From positions 778,001 to 842,000 of the forward strand of contig NZ_CP159996.1 in assembly GCF_040703035.1 (NCBI RefSeq): DNA of 64,000 bases, written 5' to 3'. The stretch's first letter is position 1. The number at the start of each line of letters is the position of its first letter. Positions 1-7,347 of the stretch are shown piece by piece. The notes beneath the pieces are model-generated. The model was not told the origin of the DNA. It made no database searches and worked only from the letters and a program-made list of their open reading frames with translations. A program made the translations under genes and the position numbers. Origin of the DNA: Terribacillus aidingensis. Lineage in GTDB: Bacteria; Bacillota; Bacilli; Bacillales; Amphibacillaceae.

Positions 1-84
1 AAATCCTTGCGTGAGGAAAAGCGCCTCACTCCAGGCTTTCTCGCTTATTCCTTCGTTTCTAAACGGTCTTTTTCGCCTTTCTGT

Positions 85-125
85 AAAAAAACAGGCGTAT
101 CAGCTGACTGATACGCCTGTTTTTT
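85..125 (-). terminator. Terminator of mreBH
   Basis: A 13-bp perfect stem (91-103 pairs with 108-120) with a CTGA loop is flanked by A6 on the left and T-rich sequence on the right. It reads as an intrinsic terminator on both strands. The mreBH stop codon lies in its right-hand T-run. Confidence 0.85.
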
Positions 126-1131
126 ATTTTGCTGCTTTTTGCAGTTTTGTGATCATCTGCAGGGCACGGCCTGTACCGATTGCTACGGATTCCAGTGGAT
201 TCGGAGCCAAATGAACAGGGACGCTGATTTCAGATGCAAGCCATTGCTGCATGCCTTTAAGCAATGCGCCTCCGCCAGTCAAGATGACACCATGGTCAAC
301 GATATCTCCGCTTAGTTCAGGCGGGCAGTCTTCCAATGTCATGCGAATTGTTTCAAGGATCTGTTCCAAAGATTCCTTAAGAGCTACTTGTACTTCCTTA
401 GAAGAAATACCCACAGTCTTAGGTAGTCCTGTTACCATATCACGGCCGCGGACATCCATCATCAATTCATCATGGTCAATCAAGGCATAGCCGATTTCCA
501 TTTTGATCTGTTCAGCAGTTCTTTCTCCAATGAGGATATTGTACTGCTTGCGGATATATTGGATGATCTCTTCATCCATTGAATCTCCGCCGATGCGGAC
601 AGAACGGCAAGATACAACGCCGCCGAATGATATAATACCTACTTCACTTGTACCACCGCCGATATCGACAATTACATTCGCAACTGGCTCATCTACTGGC
701 AGGTCAGCACCAATTGCTGCCGCAATTGGTTCTTCAATCAAGTGGACTTGTTTTGCACCATACGATTTGACCGCATTATGTATAGCGCGTCTTTCAACGG
801 ATGTGCTGCCAGACGGTGTGCAGACAACGATAGTTGGTTTGCGAAGGGAAGAGCCCATCACCTTGCTCACTTTTTTCAGGATTTCTTTCAATAATTGAGC
901 TGTTACATCATAGTCGGCGATTACACCATCTTTTAATGGACGAATCGGTACGATATTCTGTGGTGTTTTACCAACCATTTCTTTCGCTTCTGCTCCAACT
1001 GCCACAACGTTTTTTGTTTCCATATCAATTGCAACCACAGATGGTTCATTCAATACGATTCCTTTTTGTTTCGTATACACAAGTATATTTGCAGTGCCAA
1101 GGTCTATTCCAATTTCGGGATTAGCAAACAT
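124..1131 (-). CDS. mreBH: Cell-shape actin homologue MreBH
   Basis: A bacterial actin of 335 residues that organises lateral wall synthesis at the membrane in rod-shaped Bacilli. The actin-fold phosphate-1 motif is at the N-terminus (GIDLGTAN), phosphate-2 is near residue 155 ([10 protein letters not shown]), and the adenosine motif is near 285 (LTGGGALL). Residue choices such as [13 protein letters not shown] and [14 protein letters not shown] match B. subtilis MreBH more closely than MreB or Mbl. The ATG follows GGAGGAAATATA, a strong ribosome-binding site. It stands alone, with its own promoter upstream and terminator downstream. Paralogue assignment among MreB, Mbl and MreBH is by remembered sequence similarity, not a search. 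Confidence 0.9.
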   Translation of the reverse strand: MFANPEIGIDLGTANILVYTKQKGIVLNEPSVVAIDMETKNVVAVGAEAKEMVGKTPQNIVPIRPLKDGVIADYDVTAQLLKEILKKVSKVMGSSLRKPTIVVCTPSGSTSVERRAIHNAVKSYGAKQVHLIEEPIAAAIGADLPVDEPVANVIVDIGGGTSEVGIISFGGVVSCRSVRIGGDSMDEEIIQYIRKQYNILIGERTAEQIKMEIGYALIDHDELMMDVRGRDMVTGLPKTVGISSKEVQVALKESLEQILETIRMTLEDCPPELSGDIVDHGVILTGGGALLKGMQQWLASEISVPVHLAPNPLESVAIGTGRALQMITKLQKAAK

Positions 1132-1174
1132 TATATTTCCTCCAATAATGACATATTTCTACTATATTCATTCT

Positions 1175-1198
1175 CCCCCGTATAAAGCTTTATGGGGG
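1175..1198. repeat. C5-G5 palindrome in the mreBH promoter
   Basis: CCCCC (1175-1179) and GGGGG (1194-1198) bracket the self-complementary ATAAAGCTTTAT, with two extra bases (GT) on one side. It could be an operator or a hairpin at the 5' end of the mreBH transcript. Confidence 0.5.
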
Positions 1199-1210
1199 TA
1201 GATCTGTCAA
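1181..1210 (-). promoter_or_regulatory. Candidate SigA promoter of mreBH
   Basis: On the minus strand TTGACA (1205-1210) is followed after 18 nt by TTTATA (1181-1186), about 50 nt upstream of the mreBH start. A C5/G5 palindrome (1175-1198) overlies the -10 region. B. subtilis mreBH is SigI-dependent, and the ACCCCC inside this palindrome resembles a SigI -35 element, but I see no matching CGAA -10. Confidence 0.45.
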
Positions 1211-1631
1211 AGAGCCAAAAAGGCGCTTAAATTCGACATAATTCATTCTATCACCTGGTATAGAGGTGTTAAAGAGATACCTTTATCCTAATTTGGCAGA
1301 TTAAACTAAATAGATTAGGAGTAAAGGATTATATGCAAGGATTAAGCGTAAGTCAATTTACAGATAGATTACAAATACTGAGCTATTGTTACAAAAACTA
1401 GGAATGAAAAAGGTGTCAATCCTAATTTACATCCAATAAATAGTAAAGCGTCTGTTTATTACTAGTTTCATAGTCGGCTAAACGGGTACGATTTCGCATA
1501 AGAATCGGACTTTTCGCAGTGCTGTACAGATTTGAGTGCCTATTGGAAATTCTAGGCTGCAATATTACACAAAAACCCATGCTATGATGTTGCTGCAACA
1601 GGAAAACATACATCTCGAAAGGAGCAACATC
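1211..1631. other. Intergenic region between divergent mreBH and CAP gene
   Basis: About 420 bp without a convincing gene. The 10-mer ATCCTAATTT occurs directly at about 1286 and 1417, and the inverted form ATTAGGA at 1313-1319, giving an imperfect inverted repeat around 1287-1319. A 22-codon open frame at about 1333 follows a GGAG but has no recognisable product. A TATGAT hexamer (1581-1586) about 50 nt before the CAP gene could be its -10, but no good -35 is visible. Confidence 0.4.
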
Positions 1632-2474
1632 ATGTTTAAGAAAGTATTAGTAACAACACTATCTACAGCTATTCTAGCGGGAGGCGCATTGGCAGGAACA
1701 GCAAATGCTGCACCAGCTCAACCAACGAAAGAAGAAGCTCAAGTGCACGTAGCACAAGTAGTGAAAAGCGGATCTTTCTCTTCTATCGAAGATTTGAATA
1801 AATGGGTGAATGAATATCTATCAGCTTATAACATTCACATTAATACTGATAGCTTGCTAGCGAAATACAATGTTCAGCAGCCAGCTCAGCAAGAAAAAGC
1901 ACAGACTCCTGCTCAAGCAGCACCTCAGCAAGAGCAAGCAAAAGCGCCAGCTGCTCAGAAAGAAGAGCAAAAAGCTGCTGCTCCGAAAAAGGAAGAAAAA
2001 GCTGAAGAGCAAGCAACTGAACAAAAAGCTCCAGCACAAAAACAAGAAACTGCTTCTGATAACAAGCAAACAGAAGAAAAGCAAGCTGCTGAAGGCCTGA
2101 GTGCATTCGAACAGCAAGTAGTAGACTTAACTAACAAAGAGCGTGAAAAAGCTGGTCTTAAAGCTTTGAAAGCTGATACTGAACTAAGCAAAGTAGCACG
2201 TGCGAAATCCAAAGATATGGCTGACAATGGTTACTTCGATCACAACAGCCCGACTTACGGTTCTCCGTTCGATATGATGAAATCTTTCGGTATTTCTTAT
2301 AAAACTGCAGGTGAAAACATCGCTCAAGGACAAAAGACTCCTGAAGAAGTCGTTGAAGCGTGGATGAACAGCCAAGGTCACCGTGAGAATATCCTTAACC
2401 CTGATTACACTAACATCGGTGTAGGTTATGTAGAAAACGGTAACTACTGGACACAGCAATTCATTGGTAAATAA
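1632..2474 (+). CDS. Secreted CAP/SCP-domain protein (YkwD-like)
   Basis: 280 residues. The start at 1632 is chosen over 1536 because GAAAGGAGC precedes it and the product then begins with a classical Sec signal peptide (MFKKVLVT..., cleavage after ANA-A near residue 27). A short helical region is followed by a low-complexity linker of about 70 residues rich in Ala, Gln, Lys and Glu, and then a C-terminal CAP domain (about 155-280) with the YFDHNSP, GENIAQG and GHRENILNP signatures. The family is extracellular and of unsettled function in bacteria, and the linker suggests wall association. A hairpin terminator follows directly. Confidence 0.88.
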   Translation: MFKKVLVTTLSTAILAGGALAGTANAAPAQPTKEEAQVHVAQVVKSGSFSSIEDLNKWVNEYLSAYNIHINTDSLLAKYNVQQPAQQEKAQTPAQAAPQQEQAKAPAAQKEEQKAAAPKKEEKAEEQATEQKAPAQKQETASDNKQTEEKQAAEGLSAFEQQVVDLTNKEREKAGLKALKADTELSKVARAKSKDMADNGYFDHNSPTYGSPFDMMKSFGISYKTAGENIAQGQKTPEEVVEAWMNSQGHRENILNPDYTNIGVGYVENGNYWTQQFIGK

Positions 2475-2493
2475 TTCAGATTATTGTATAATG

Positions 2494-2525
2494 AAAAGCA
2501 ACCGATCATGATCGGTTGCTTTTCT
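2494..2525 (+). terminator. Terminator after CAP gene
   Basis: A perfect 30-bp palindrome, AAAAGCAACCGATCA and its complement, ends in TTTTCTT. A TTGGTA-N17-TATAAT promoter-like pair (2464-2492) sits just before it and may serve the next gene. Confidence 0.8.
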
Positions 2526-2545
2526 TGTATGCAGGGAGTGATTAT

Positions 2546-2917
2546 ATGGATCTGATTTCGCTGCTTGCGGAGGAGCGTATCAAGCAGGCTGAAGCAAATG
2601 GAGAGTTCCGTAATCTTCCTGGTGCTGGAAAACCTTTGGAGCTGGAGGATCTATCCGGTGTACCGGAGGATATGCGTATGAGCTATAAGATCCTGAAGAA
2701 TGCTGGCTACATTCCACCAGAGATGGAGCTGCAGAAAGAGATTGTAGCACTGCGTGATCTGGTGCGTGTTTGTACAGACGACACAGAGCGGGCAGCTTTC
2801 CGGAAGCGCATTAGTGAGAAAGAGATTCAATACGAAGCGCTGCTTCAAAAGCTTAAGCGAAATTCGCCAGGCACACTCAGTCAATATCGGGAACAAATTG
2901 AAAACAAACTAACATAA
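2546..2917 (+). CDS. DUF1992 (DnaJC28-like) protein
   Basis: 123 residues. The start at 2546 follows GGGAGTG; an upstream in-frame start at 2516 lies in the preceding terminator and is rejected. The N-terminus carries the DUF1992 signature (AEERIKQA...GEFRNLPGAGKPL, then Y-K-I-L-K-N-AGYIPPE). The rest is charged helix, probably coiled coil. The family occurs as a small stand-alone bacterial protein and in eukaryotic DNAJC28, and its function is unknown. It is cytosolic with no membrane segment. Confidence 0.8.
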   Translation: MDLISLLAEERIKQAEANGEFRNLPGAGKPLELEDLSGVPEDMRMSYKILKNAGYIPPEMELQKEIVALRDLVRVCTDDTERAAFRKRISEKEIQYEALLQKLKRNSPGTLSQYREQIENKLT

Positions 2918-2931
2918 TCAAATAGTATTTT

Positions 2932-3030
2932 CTTATCACGAGAGGTGGAGGGACTGGCCCTTTGAAGCCTCGGCAACAGGCAGTAATGCACTGTGCCAAT
3001 TCCAGCAGACGAGAAGTCTGACAGATAAGA
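2932..3030 (+). ncRNA. SAM-I riboswitch (S-box)
   Basis: P1 is formed by CTTATC (2932-2937) and GATAAG (3024-3029). Conserved core elements are all present in order: AGAGGTGGAGGGA, then CGGCAACA, then GTGCCAATTCCAGCAG. It is followed by a strong terminator at 3054, the normal transcription-attenuation arrangement in which SAM binding promotes termination. Confidence 0.95.
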
Positions 3031-3053
3031 GGAGCATTTTACCTTGGATAAGG

Positions 3054-3087
3054 AGCCTCTTCTGTAAAACGGAAGAGGCTTTTTTTA
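3054..3087 (+). terminator. S-box expression-platform terminator
   Basis: AGCCTCTTC (3054-3062) pairs with GAAGAGGCT (3072-3080), followed by seven T. It lies between the S-box aptamer and the monooxygenase start, so transcription of that gene should be conditional on low SAM. Confidence 0.9.
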
Positions 3088-3109
3088 CATAAATAGAGGA
3101 GTGGAAGCA

Positions 3110-4474
3110 ATGACCAAACAAATTATCCTGCAAGCATTTGATATGACAGCCGCCAATCATAACGCCCATGGCTTATGGAAGCACCCGGAGAACAGAAGAC
3201 ATCGGGAGTATAAGTCGCTGGAATACTGGATGGAGCTTGCGCGCCTTTTGGAAAAAGGAAAGTTCGATGCGGTGTTCTTCGCTGATGTGCTTGGCGTCTA
3301 TGATGTTTACGGAGGAGATGAAAAGGCAGCCTTGCGGGATGGCGTGCAAGTACCGCTTAATGATCCAGCCTTCGCTATCCCGGCCATGGCAGCTGTGACG
3401 AAGCATTTGTCCTTCGCTGTCACAGTCAGTACGTCTTACGAACAGCCTTTTCATAATGCACGTAAATTTTCGACGCTCGATCACCTGACCAATGGGCGAG
3501 TGGCTTGGAATATCGTTACTTCCTATTTGCCGAATGCAGCCCAGAATTTTGGACTGGAGAAGATGGTAAAGCATGATGAGCGTTACAGAATAGCTGATGA
3601 ATTCCTGGAGATTTCTTATAAGCTGCTTGAGGACAGCTGGGAAGAAGATGCTGTTATTTCGGACCCGGAAAGAGGGGTTCTAGTGGAAGCAGAAAAGGTG
3701 CACCGCATCAAGCACAAGGGTACATATTTCTCAGTGGAAGGACCACATGTAAGTGAGCCATCCCCACAGCGCACACCGGTGCTCTACCAAGCAGGTACTT
3801 CCGAGAAAGGCAGGGATTTTGCCGCAAAACATGCAGAATGTGTGTTTGTCGGCGGACCGACACCAGAAAAAATCAACTATTATATAGAGGATATCAAAGC
3901 GCGTGCGGAGGCTTATGGCAGAAGCCGCGATGAAATCAAAGCTTTTACCTTCCTGCACGTCGTTGTAGCTGAAACAGAAGAGAAGGCTCATGCTAAATAT
4001 GACGAGATCAAGCAATACTGGAGCGCAGATGCTGCCAAAGCCCAGTATGGCGGGTCCACTGGCTATGATTTAGCTTCCTATGAAAATGAAGAAGAACTGT
4101 TCACGTACAAGCATACGGAACAAGGTCAATCGCGAGCTGCTTATCTGACAAAGGATGCTGCCAAACCATTTACGGTAAAAGAGATACAGGAGAAATTCAG
4201 TCAGCCAGCTGAAACGGATATCATCATCGGCAGTCCTGAGCAAGTTGCGGACAAGATGGAGGATTTCTTTGTGCGAAGCGGAGTGGATGGCTTCAATCTG
4301 ACACATTACATTACACCAAAAGACCTGCAAGACTTTGTAGAATTGGTTGTACCTATCTTGCAGGAGCGAGGATTATATAAAAAGGATTATGCAGAAGGAA
4401 CTTTTAGGGAGAAATTATACGGACATCCGCATCTCGCTGCGGCACATCCGGCAAAACAAGGAAAGAGGAGCTGA
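3110..4474 (+). CDS. Flavin-dependent monooxygenase, NtaA/SnaA/DszA family
   Basis: 454 residues, a bacterial luciferase-like FMNH2-dependent monooxygenase. ATG 3110 is preferred to GTG 3101 because AGAGGAG lies 8-9 nt before it. Family signatures include QAFDM...HGLWKHP at the N-terminus, the FFADVLGVYDVYGG region, and TVSTSYEQPFHNARKFSTLDHLT...WNIVTS near 105-145. Members oxidise nitrilotriacetate, dibenzothiophene sulfone, pristinamycin IIB or thioether sulfur compounds; the substrate cannot be read here. Control by an S-box implies a role in recovering or salvaging sulfur when methionine/SAM is short. No flavin reductase lies next to it. Confidence 0.88.
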   Translation: MTKQIILQAFDMTAANHNAHGLWKHPENRRHREYKSLEYWMELARLLEKGKFDAVFFADVLGVYDVYGGDEKAALRDGVQVPLNDPAFAIPAMAAVTKHLSFAVTVSTSYEQPFHNARKFSTLDHLTNGRVAWNIVTSYLPNAAQNFGLEKMVKHDERYRIADEFLEISYKLLEDSWEEDAVISDPERGVLVEAEKVHRIKHKGTYFSVEGPHVSEPSPQRTPVLYQAGTSEKGRDFAAKHAECVFVGGPTPEKINYYIEDIKARAEAYGRSRDEIKAFTFLHVVVAETEEKAHAKYDEIKQYWSADAAKAQYGGSTGYDLASYENEEELFTYKHTEQGQSRAAYLTKDAAKPFTVKEIQEKFSQPAETDIIIGSPEQVADKMEDFFVRSGVDGFNLTHYITPKDLQDFVELVVPILQERGLYKKDYAEGTFREKLYGHPHLAAAHPAKQGKRS

Positions 4475-4490
4475 GCGTCAGCTCCTCTTT
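4462..4490. terminator. Bidirectional terminator between convergent genes
   Basis: AAAGAGGAGCTGA (4462-4474) pairs with TCAGCTCCTCTTT (4478-4490). The stem contains the monooxygenase stop codon and abuts the stop of the convergent S66 peptidase gene. Confidence 0.7.
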
Positions 4491-4491
4491 C

Positions 4492-5520
4492 CTATTCCAA
4501 ATAAGTTAGAATTCCCTTGCCGTCCTTATATGATACATTTGCCAACGCACCATTGATCATCGTGAACTGCGGAGGCATGTGTCCAATATCGGCGTCGTAG
4601 ATTATCGGCAATCCAATTTCATCTGCGAATTCATGAATCATCTGTTCGTCTGTATAATCCTCTGAAGGAGTGCTTCGAGATGGCCTGCCAAATAGTAATC
4701 CGCTCGCACCGTTGAACCAGCCGTGTTCCTTCAAATGCCAAAGATTCCGGTAAGTTTCAGCAGTACTCCAATCCAACCATTCCAAGTAGACGATCGTGTC
4801 TTCTTTAAAAGATTCCCGCCAAGTTTGAATAGGAGCATATTTCGTTCCGGCGATAGCGGTCAGGGTATTCAAGCAGCCACCGATTAAGCGGCCAGTAAAG
4901 GAAACGGCTTCACCTGTCGTGGTTTTCCATTCTGTTTTGCTGTCCAAGTCGAAGCCCTCAGGATTGTCTTGATCAAATAGCGCATCCCATGATGATTGAT
5001 ACATAGGGGATGAGTGCTGCACCATGTGCTTGCGGGACGGTGCAGATAATATCTTATGCCATTGCTTCGCCGTTTCATCGAGTGCTTCCATATTCAAATC
5101 AAAAAAGTTAGTCGTATGGGCAGATGCAAAATTTGTTTGGAGTGTATAGCTGCATAGAAGTGTGCTTGTGTCAGAATAACCAATCAGCCATGTGGGCTTG
5201 CTCTTGGTTAGCTTGTCCCAATCAAGCATAGGCAATACTTGTACAAGCAGTTCTCCTCCCCATGGCGGCATGATTGCATCGATTTCAGGATCACTCAGAT
5301 AAGCCATCAGCTCGTTAGCTCTAGTTTCAGCAGAGCTGCTTCTAGCGGCTTGCTGTGTCCAGACGGTTTCTCCAATGATCACATGAGCACCGAGTTTCTC
5401 GAGCTGCATTTTAGCTTTATGTATTTTGGAATGCAGAGGAGCAGGAACTCCGCTTGACGGAGCAGTAATTGCGAAGGTGGAGTTGGGAGTTAAAGCGCTT
5501 GGATACATGGTCGTCATCAT
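4492..5520 (-). CDS. S66 family peptidase (LD-carboxypeptidase/MccF-like)
   Basis: 342 residues with the chosen start (ATGATGACG after AAAGGGTGATA); an ATG 21 nt upstream has no ribosome-binding site. The S66 fold is indicated by the N-terminal AITAPSSG, the PPWGGELL segment, the nucleophile elbow IGYSDTS (Ser near 110-115), and C-terminal GRLIGGCLNTL, FLEW-like and DADIGHMPPQ segments that supply the Glu and His of the triad. Members either cleave the L,D bond of tetrapeptides in cell-wall recycling or, as MccF, hydrolyse peptide-nucleotide antibiotics such as microcin C. The sequence resembles the MccF branch, but which activity applies is not decidable here. Confidence 0.85.
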   Translation of the reverse strand: MMTTMYPSALTPNSTFAITAPSSGVPAPLHSKIHKAKMQLEKLGAHVIIGETVWTQQAARSSSAETRANELMAYLSDPEIDAIMPPWGGELLVQVLPMLDWDKLTKSKPTWLIGYSDTSTLLCSYTLQTNFASAHTTNFFDLNMEALDETAKQWHKILSAPSRKHMVQHSSPMYQSSWDALFDQDNPEGFDLDSKTEWKTTTGEAVSFTGRLIGGCLNTLTAIAGTKYAPIQTWRESFKEDTIVYLEWLDWSTAETYRNLWHLKEHGWFNGASGLLFGRPSRSTPSEDYTDEQMIHEFADEIGLPIIYDADIGHMPPQFTMINGALANVSYKDGKGILTYLE

Positions 5521-5643
5521 TATCACCCTTTCCTTTTCCATATTATAGCATTATCACTAGGTCGTTTGATTCGTTGTTTCATGGGGAATGGAATACCAGA
5601 CATTCGCACATTTTCACATTTATAAAACGAGGGAGTTGAGTGA

Positions 5644-6123
5644 ATGATAAATGTGTTGTTTATTTCTTTAGGCAACATCTGCCGCTCGCCGATGGCTGAG
5701 GTGATTTTACGCAAGCGTATAGAGGAACAAGGTCTATCTGCATTTGTAACAGTTGACTCAGCTGGTATCGGCCACTGGCATGAAGGGAAGGAGATGCACC
5801 CTTCGGCTCGTGAGCTTCTCGGCCATAAGGGAATTTTGATTGTAAATCATGTGGCTAAGCAAGTCCAGTCAGAAATTTTAGGAGCATACGATTATATCTT
5901 CGTAATGGATCAGCTTAATTTGCGGGATTTGTCAGCTATAGCTCCTGCTCATACGTCACATTATCGGCTTTTCTCAGATCTTATTCCAGAGCGTGCTGGA
6001 GAGGATATCGATGATCCATTCTTCACTGGTGAATTTGAAGCTGTGTATGAGATGCTCGAGGCTGGGTGTGCGGAATTGTGCGAGATAATAAAACAACAGA
6101 CACAATGGAAGGAGCCGGTTTGA
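5644..6123 (+). CDS. yfkJ: Low-molecular-weight protein tyrosine phosphatase homologue, nucleophile replaced
   Basis: 159 residues, first of a three-gene cluster in the B. subtilis yfkJ-yfkI-yfkH order. The fold is clear: an N-terminal P-loop, DSAGIGHWH, FVMDQLN and the general-acid loop IDDPFF near residue 125. The P-loop should read C-L-G-N-I-C-R-S, but here codon 8 is TCT and gives S-L-G-N-I-C-R-S. The nucleophilic Cys of CX5R is therefore Ser, while the Arg, Ser and Asp are intact. As written the enzyme should be inactive for phosphocysteine catalysis but might still bind phosphoproteins. A TGT to TCT error would restore it. Confidence 0.88.
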   Translation: MINVLFISLGNICRSPMAEVILRKRIEEQGLSAFVTVDSAGIGHWHEGKEMHPSARELLGHKGILIVNHVAKQVQSEILGAYDYIFVMDQLNLRDLSAIAPAHTSHYRLFSDLIPERAGEDIDDPFFTGEFEAVYEMLEAGCAELCEIIKQQTQWKEPV

Positions 6124-6467
6124 TGAAAAGTAAATTCACGTTAGGTTTAACGATTGGTGCTACTGTCGGCGGCTTGATTTCGTTATGTGATGCACAGACA
6201 AGGAATCATGTACGCGGTAACTTGATGCGTGCAGGATCTGAAGCGGTGTTCTACCTCCGCAATCCTGGCGTCTTAATGGATGATGTAAAAACATCCTATG
6301 CTCGAGTAGCGACTAGTTTATCCAATACGGCTGATAAAGGCTTGAGAGGACTAGAGGAAGTACAGACTGCTCTTCAGAAAGTGAGCAAGCTGGACGATCA
6401 GATCGAATTACCGGCTGGACAGCGTCCGAAACAATTGGCAAGCGGTGGTAATACAGCAGCCAGATAG
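6123..6467 (+). CDS. yfkI: YtxH-like small protein (YfkI-like)
   Basis: 114 residues. The start overlaps the phosphatase stop (TGATG), indicating translational coupling. An N-terminal hydrophobic segment (FTLGLTIGATVGGLISL) is followed by an amphipathic helical region and a polar tail, the layout of YtxH-type stress or membrane-associated proteins. The function is unknown; the position between the phosphatase and the YihY protein matches B. subtilis yfkI. Confidence 0.7.
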   Translation: MKSKFTLGLTIGATVGGLISLCDAQTRNHVRGNLMRAGSEAVFYLRNPGVLMDDVKTSYARVATSLSNTADKGLRGLEEVQTALQKVSKLDDQIELPAGQRPKQLASGGNTAAR

Positions 6468-6504
6468 AGAAAAGGCGGCTTTAGAGAGAGAAGGAGGAGA
6501 AACC

Positions 6505-7326
6505 ATGGGGAGCTTTCTGAAACAGCTTGGGCAGCGGGTCAGCAATGACGAAGTGACTGGCTTGTCTGCCCAGCTGGCTTATTTTTTACTGCTATCACTA
6601 TTTCCATTTATCATCTTTCTTGTGTCCTTGATCGCATTCTTGCCGGTCAGCCAACAAGATATCATGAATACTTTATCAACATTCGCACCAGAATCAACCA
6701 TGGATTTGCTTGAGCAAAATATTACGGGTCTTGTTAATGAGCGTAACGGTGGACTATTATCCATTGGTATTCTAGCAACACTATGGTCCGCATCAAATGG
6801 TGTTAATGCCATCATCCGTGCATTGAATAAGGCTTACAATGTCAATGAAGATCGTTCATTCATCGTAGCTAGAGGAGTAGCCGTAGTATTGACAATCGCC
6901 ATGGTGCTCGTTATTGCAGTCGCATTCCTGCTGCCAATATTCGGAAAAACAATTGGGCTTTACATTTTTTCCATTTTCGGATTGGATGAAGGATTCCTGA
7001 CTGTATGGGGAGCATTGCGCTGGGTCATTTCTTTTGTAATATTTTTCATTGTACTACTCGCATTGTATGTCCTGGCACCTAGTAAGAAAATCTCAATCAA
7101 AGAATCAATGGTCGGTGCAGCCTTCGCGGCTATCGGCTGGATGATTGCATCCCTGTTATTCTCCTTTTATGTTGATAACTTTGGTAACTATTCCGCAACA
7201 TATGGATCTCTTGGGGCTGTCATTGTCCTGATGATCTGGTTCTATCTTTCCGGCATCATCATCATCACTGGCGGTGAGATCAATGCCATGCTGGATGAGC
7301 GGAAGAAAAATAAAGCGGCAGCCTGA
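6505..7326 (+). CDS. yfkH: YihY/BrkB family membrane protein
   Basis: 273 residues. ATG 6505 follows AAGGAGGAG and is preferred to the earlier in-frame GTG/ATG-type starts. It has six predicted membrane segments, the conserved LSAQLAYFLLLSLFPFIIFL block near 20-45, LWSASNGVNAIIRALNKAYN near 100, and the C-terminal YGSLGAVIVLMIWFY...GGEINA. The family was once annotated as RNase BN in error; it is an inner-membrane protein of unproven function. It is last in the yfkJ-yfkI-yfkH cluster and ends in a terminator. Confidence 0.85.
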   Translation: MGSFLKQLGQRVSNDEVTGLSAQLAYFLLLSLFPFIIFLVSLIAFLPVSQQDIMNTLSTFAPESTMDLLEQNITGLVNERNGGLLSIGILATLWSASNGVNAIIRALNKAYNVNEDRSFIVARGVAVVLTIAMVLVIAVAFLLPIFGKTIGLYIFSIFGLDEGFLTVWGALRWVISFVIFFIVLLALYVLAPSKKISIKESMVGAAFAAIGWMIASLLFSFYVDNFGNYSATYGSLGAVIVLMIWFYLSGIIIITGGEINAMLDERKKNKAAA

Positions 7327-7347
7327 TAAGGGCGCCGCTTTTTTTTA
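7312..7347. terminator. Terminator between yfkH and pfeT
   Basis: AAAGCGGC (7312-7319) pairs with GCCGCTTT (7334-7341), followed by a T-run. It lies between convergent genes and contains the stop codons of both. Confidence 0.75.

Noticed and set aside
1333..1401. 22-codon frame after GGAG in the mreBH-CAP intergenic region
   Set aside because: Too short, and the sequence (MQGLSVSQFTDRLQ...) has no features beyond a fair ribosome-binding site.
1840..2117. Overlapping frames within the CAP gene linker
   Set aside because: They arise from the low-complexity repeat of the linker (runs of Leu or Lys) and have no start signals.
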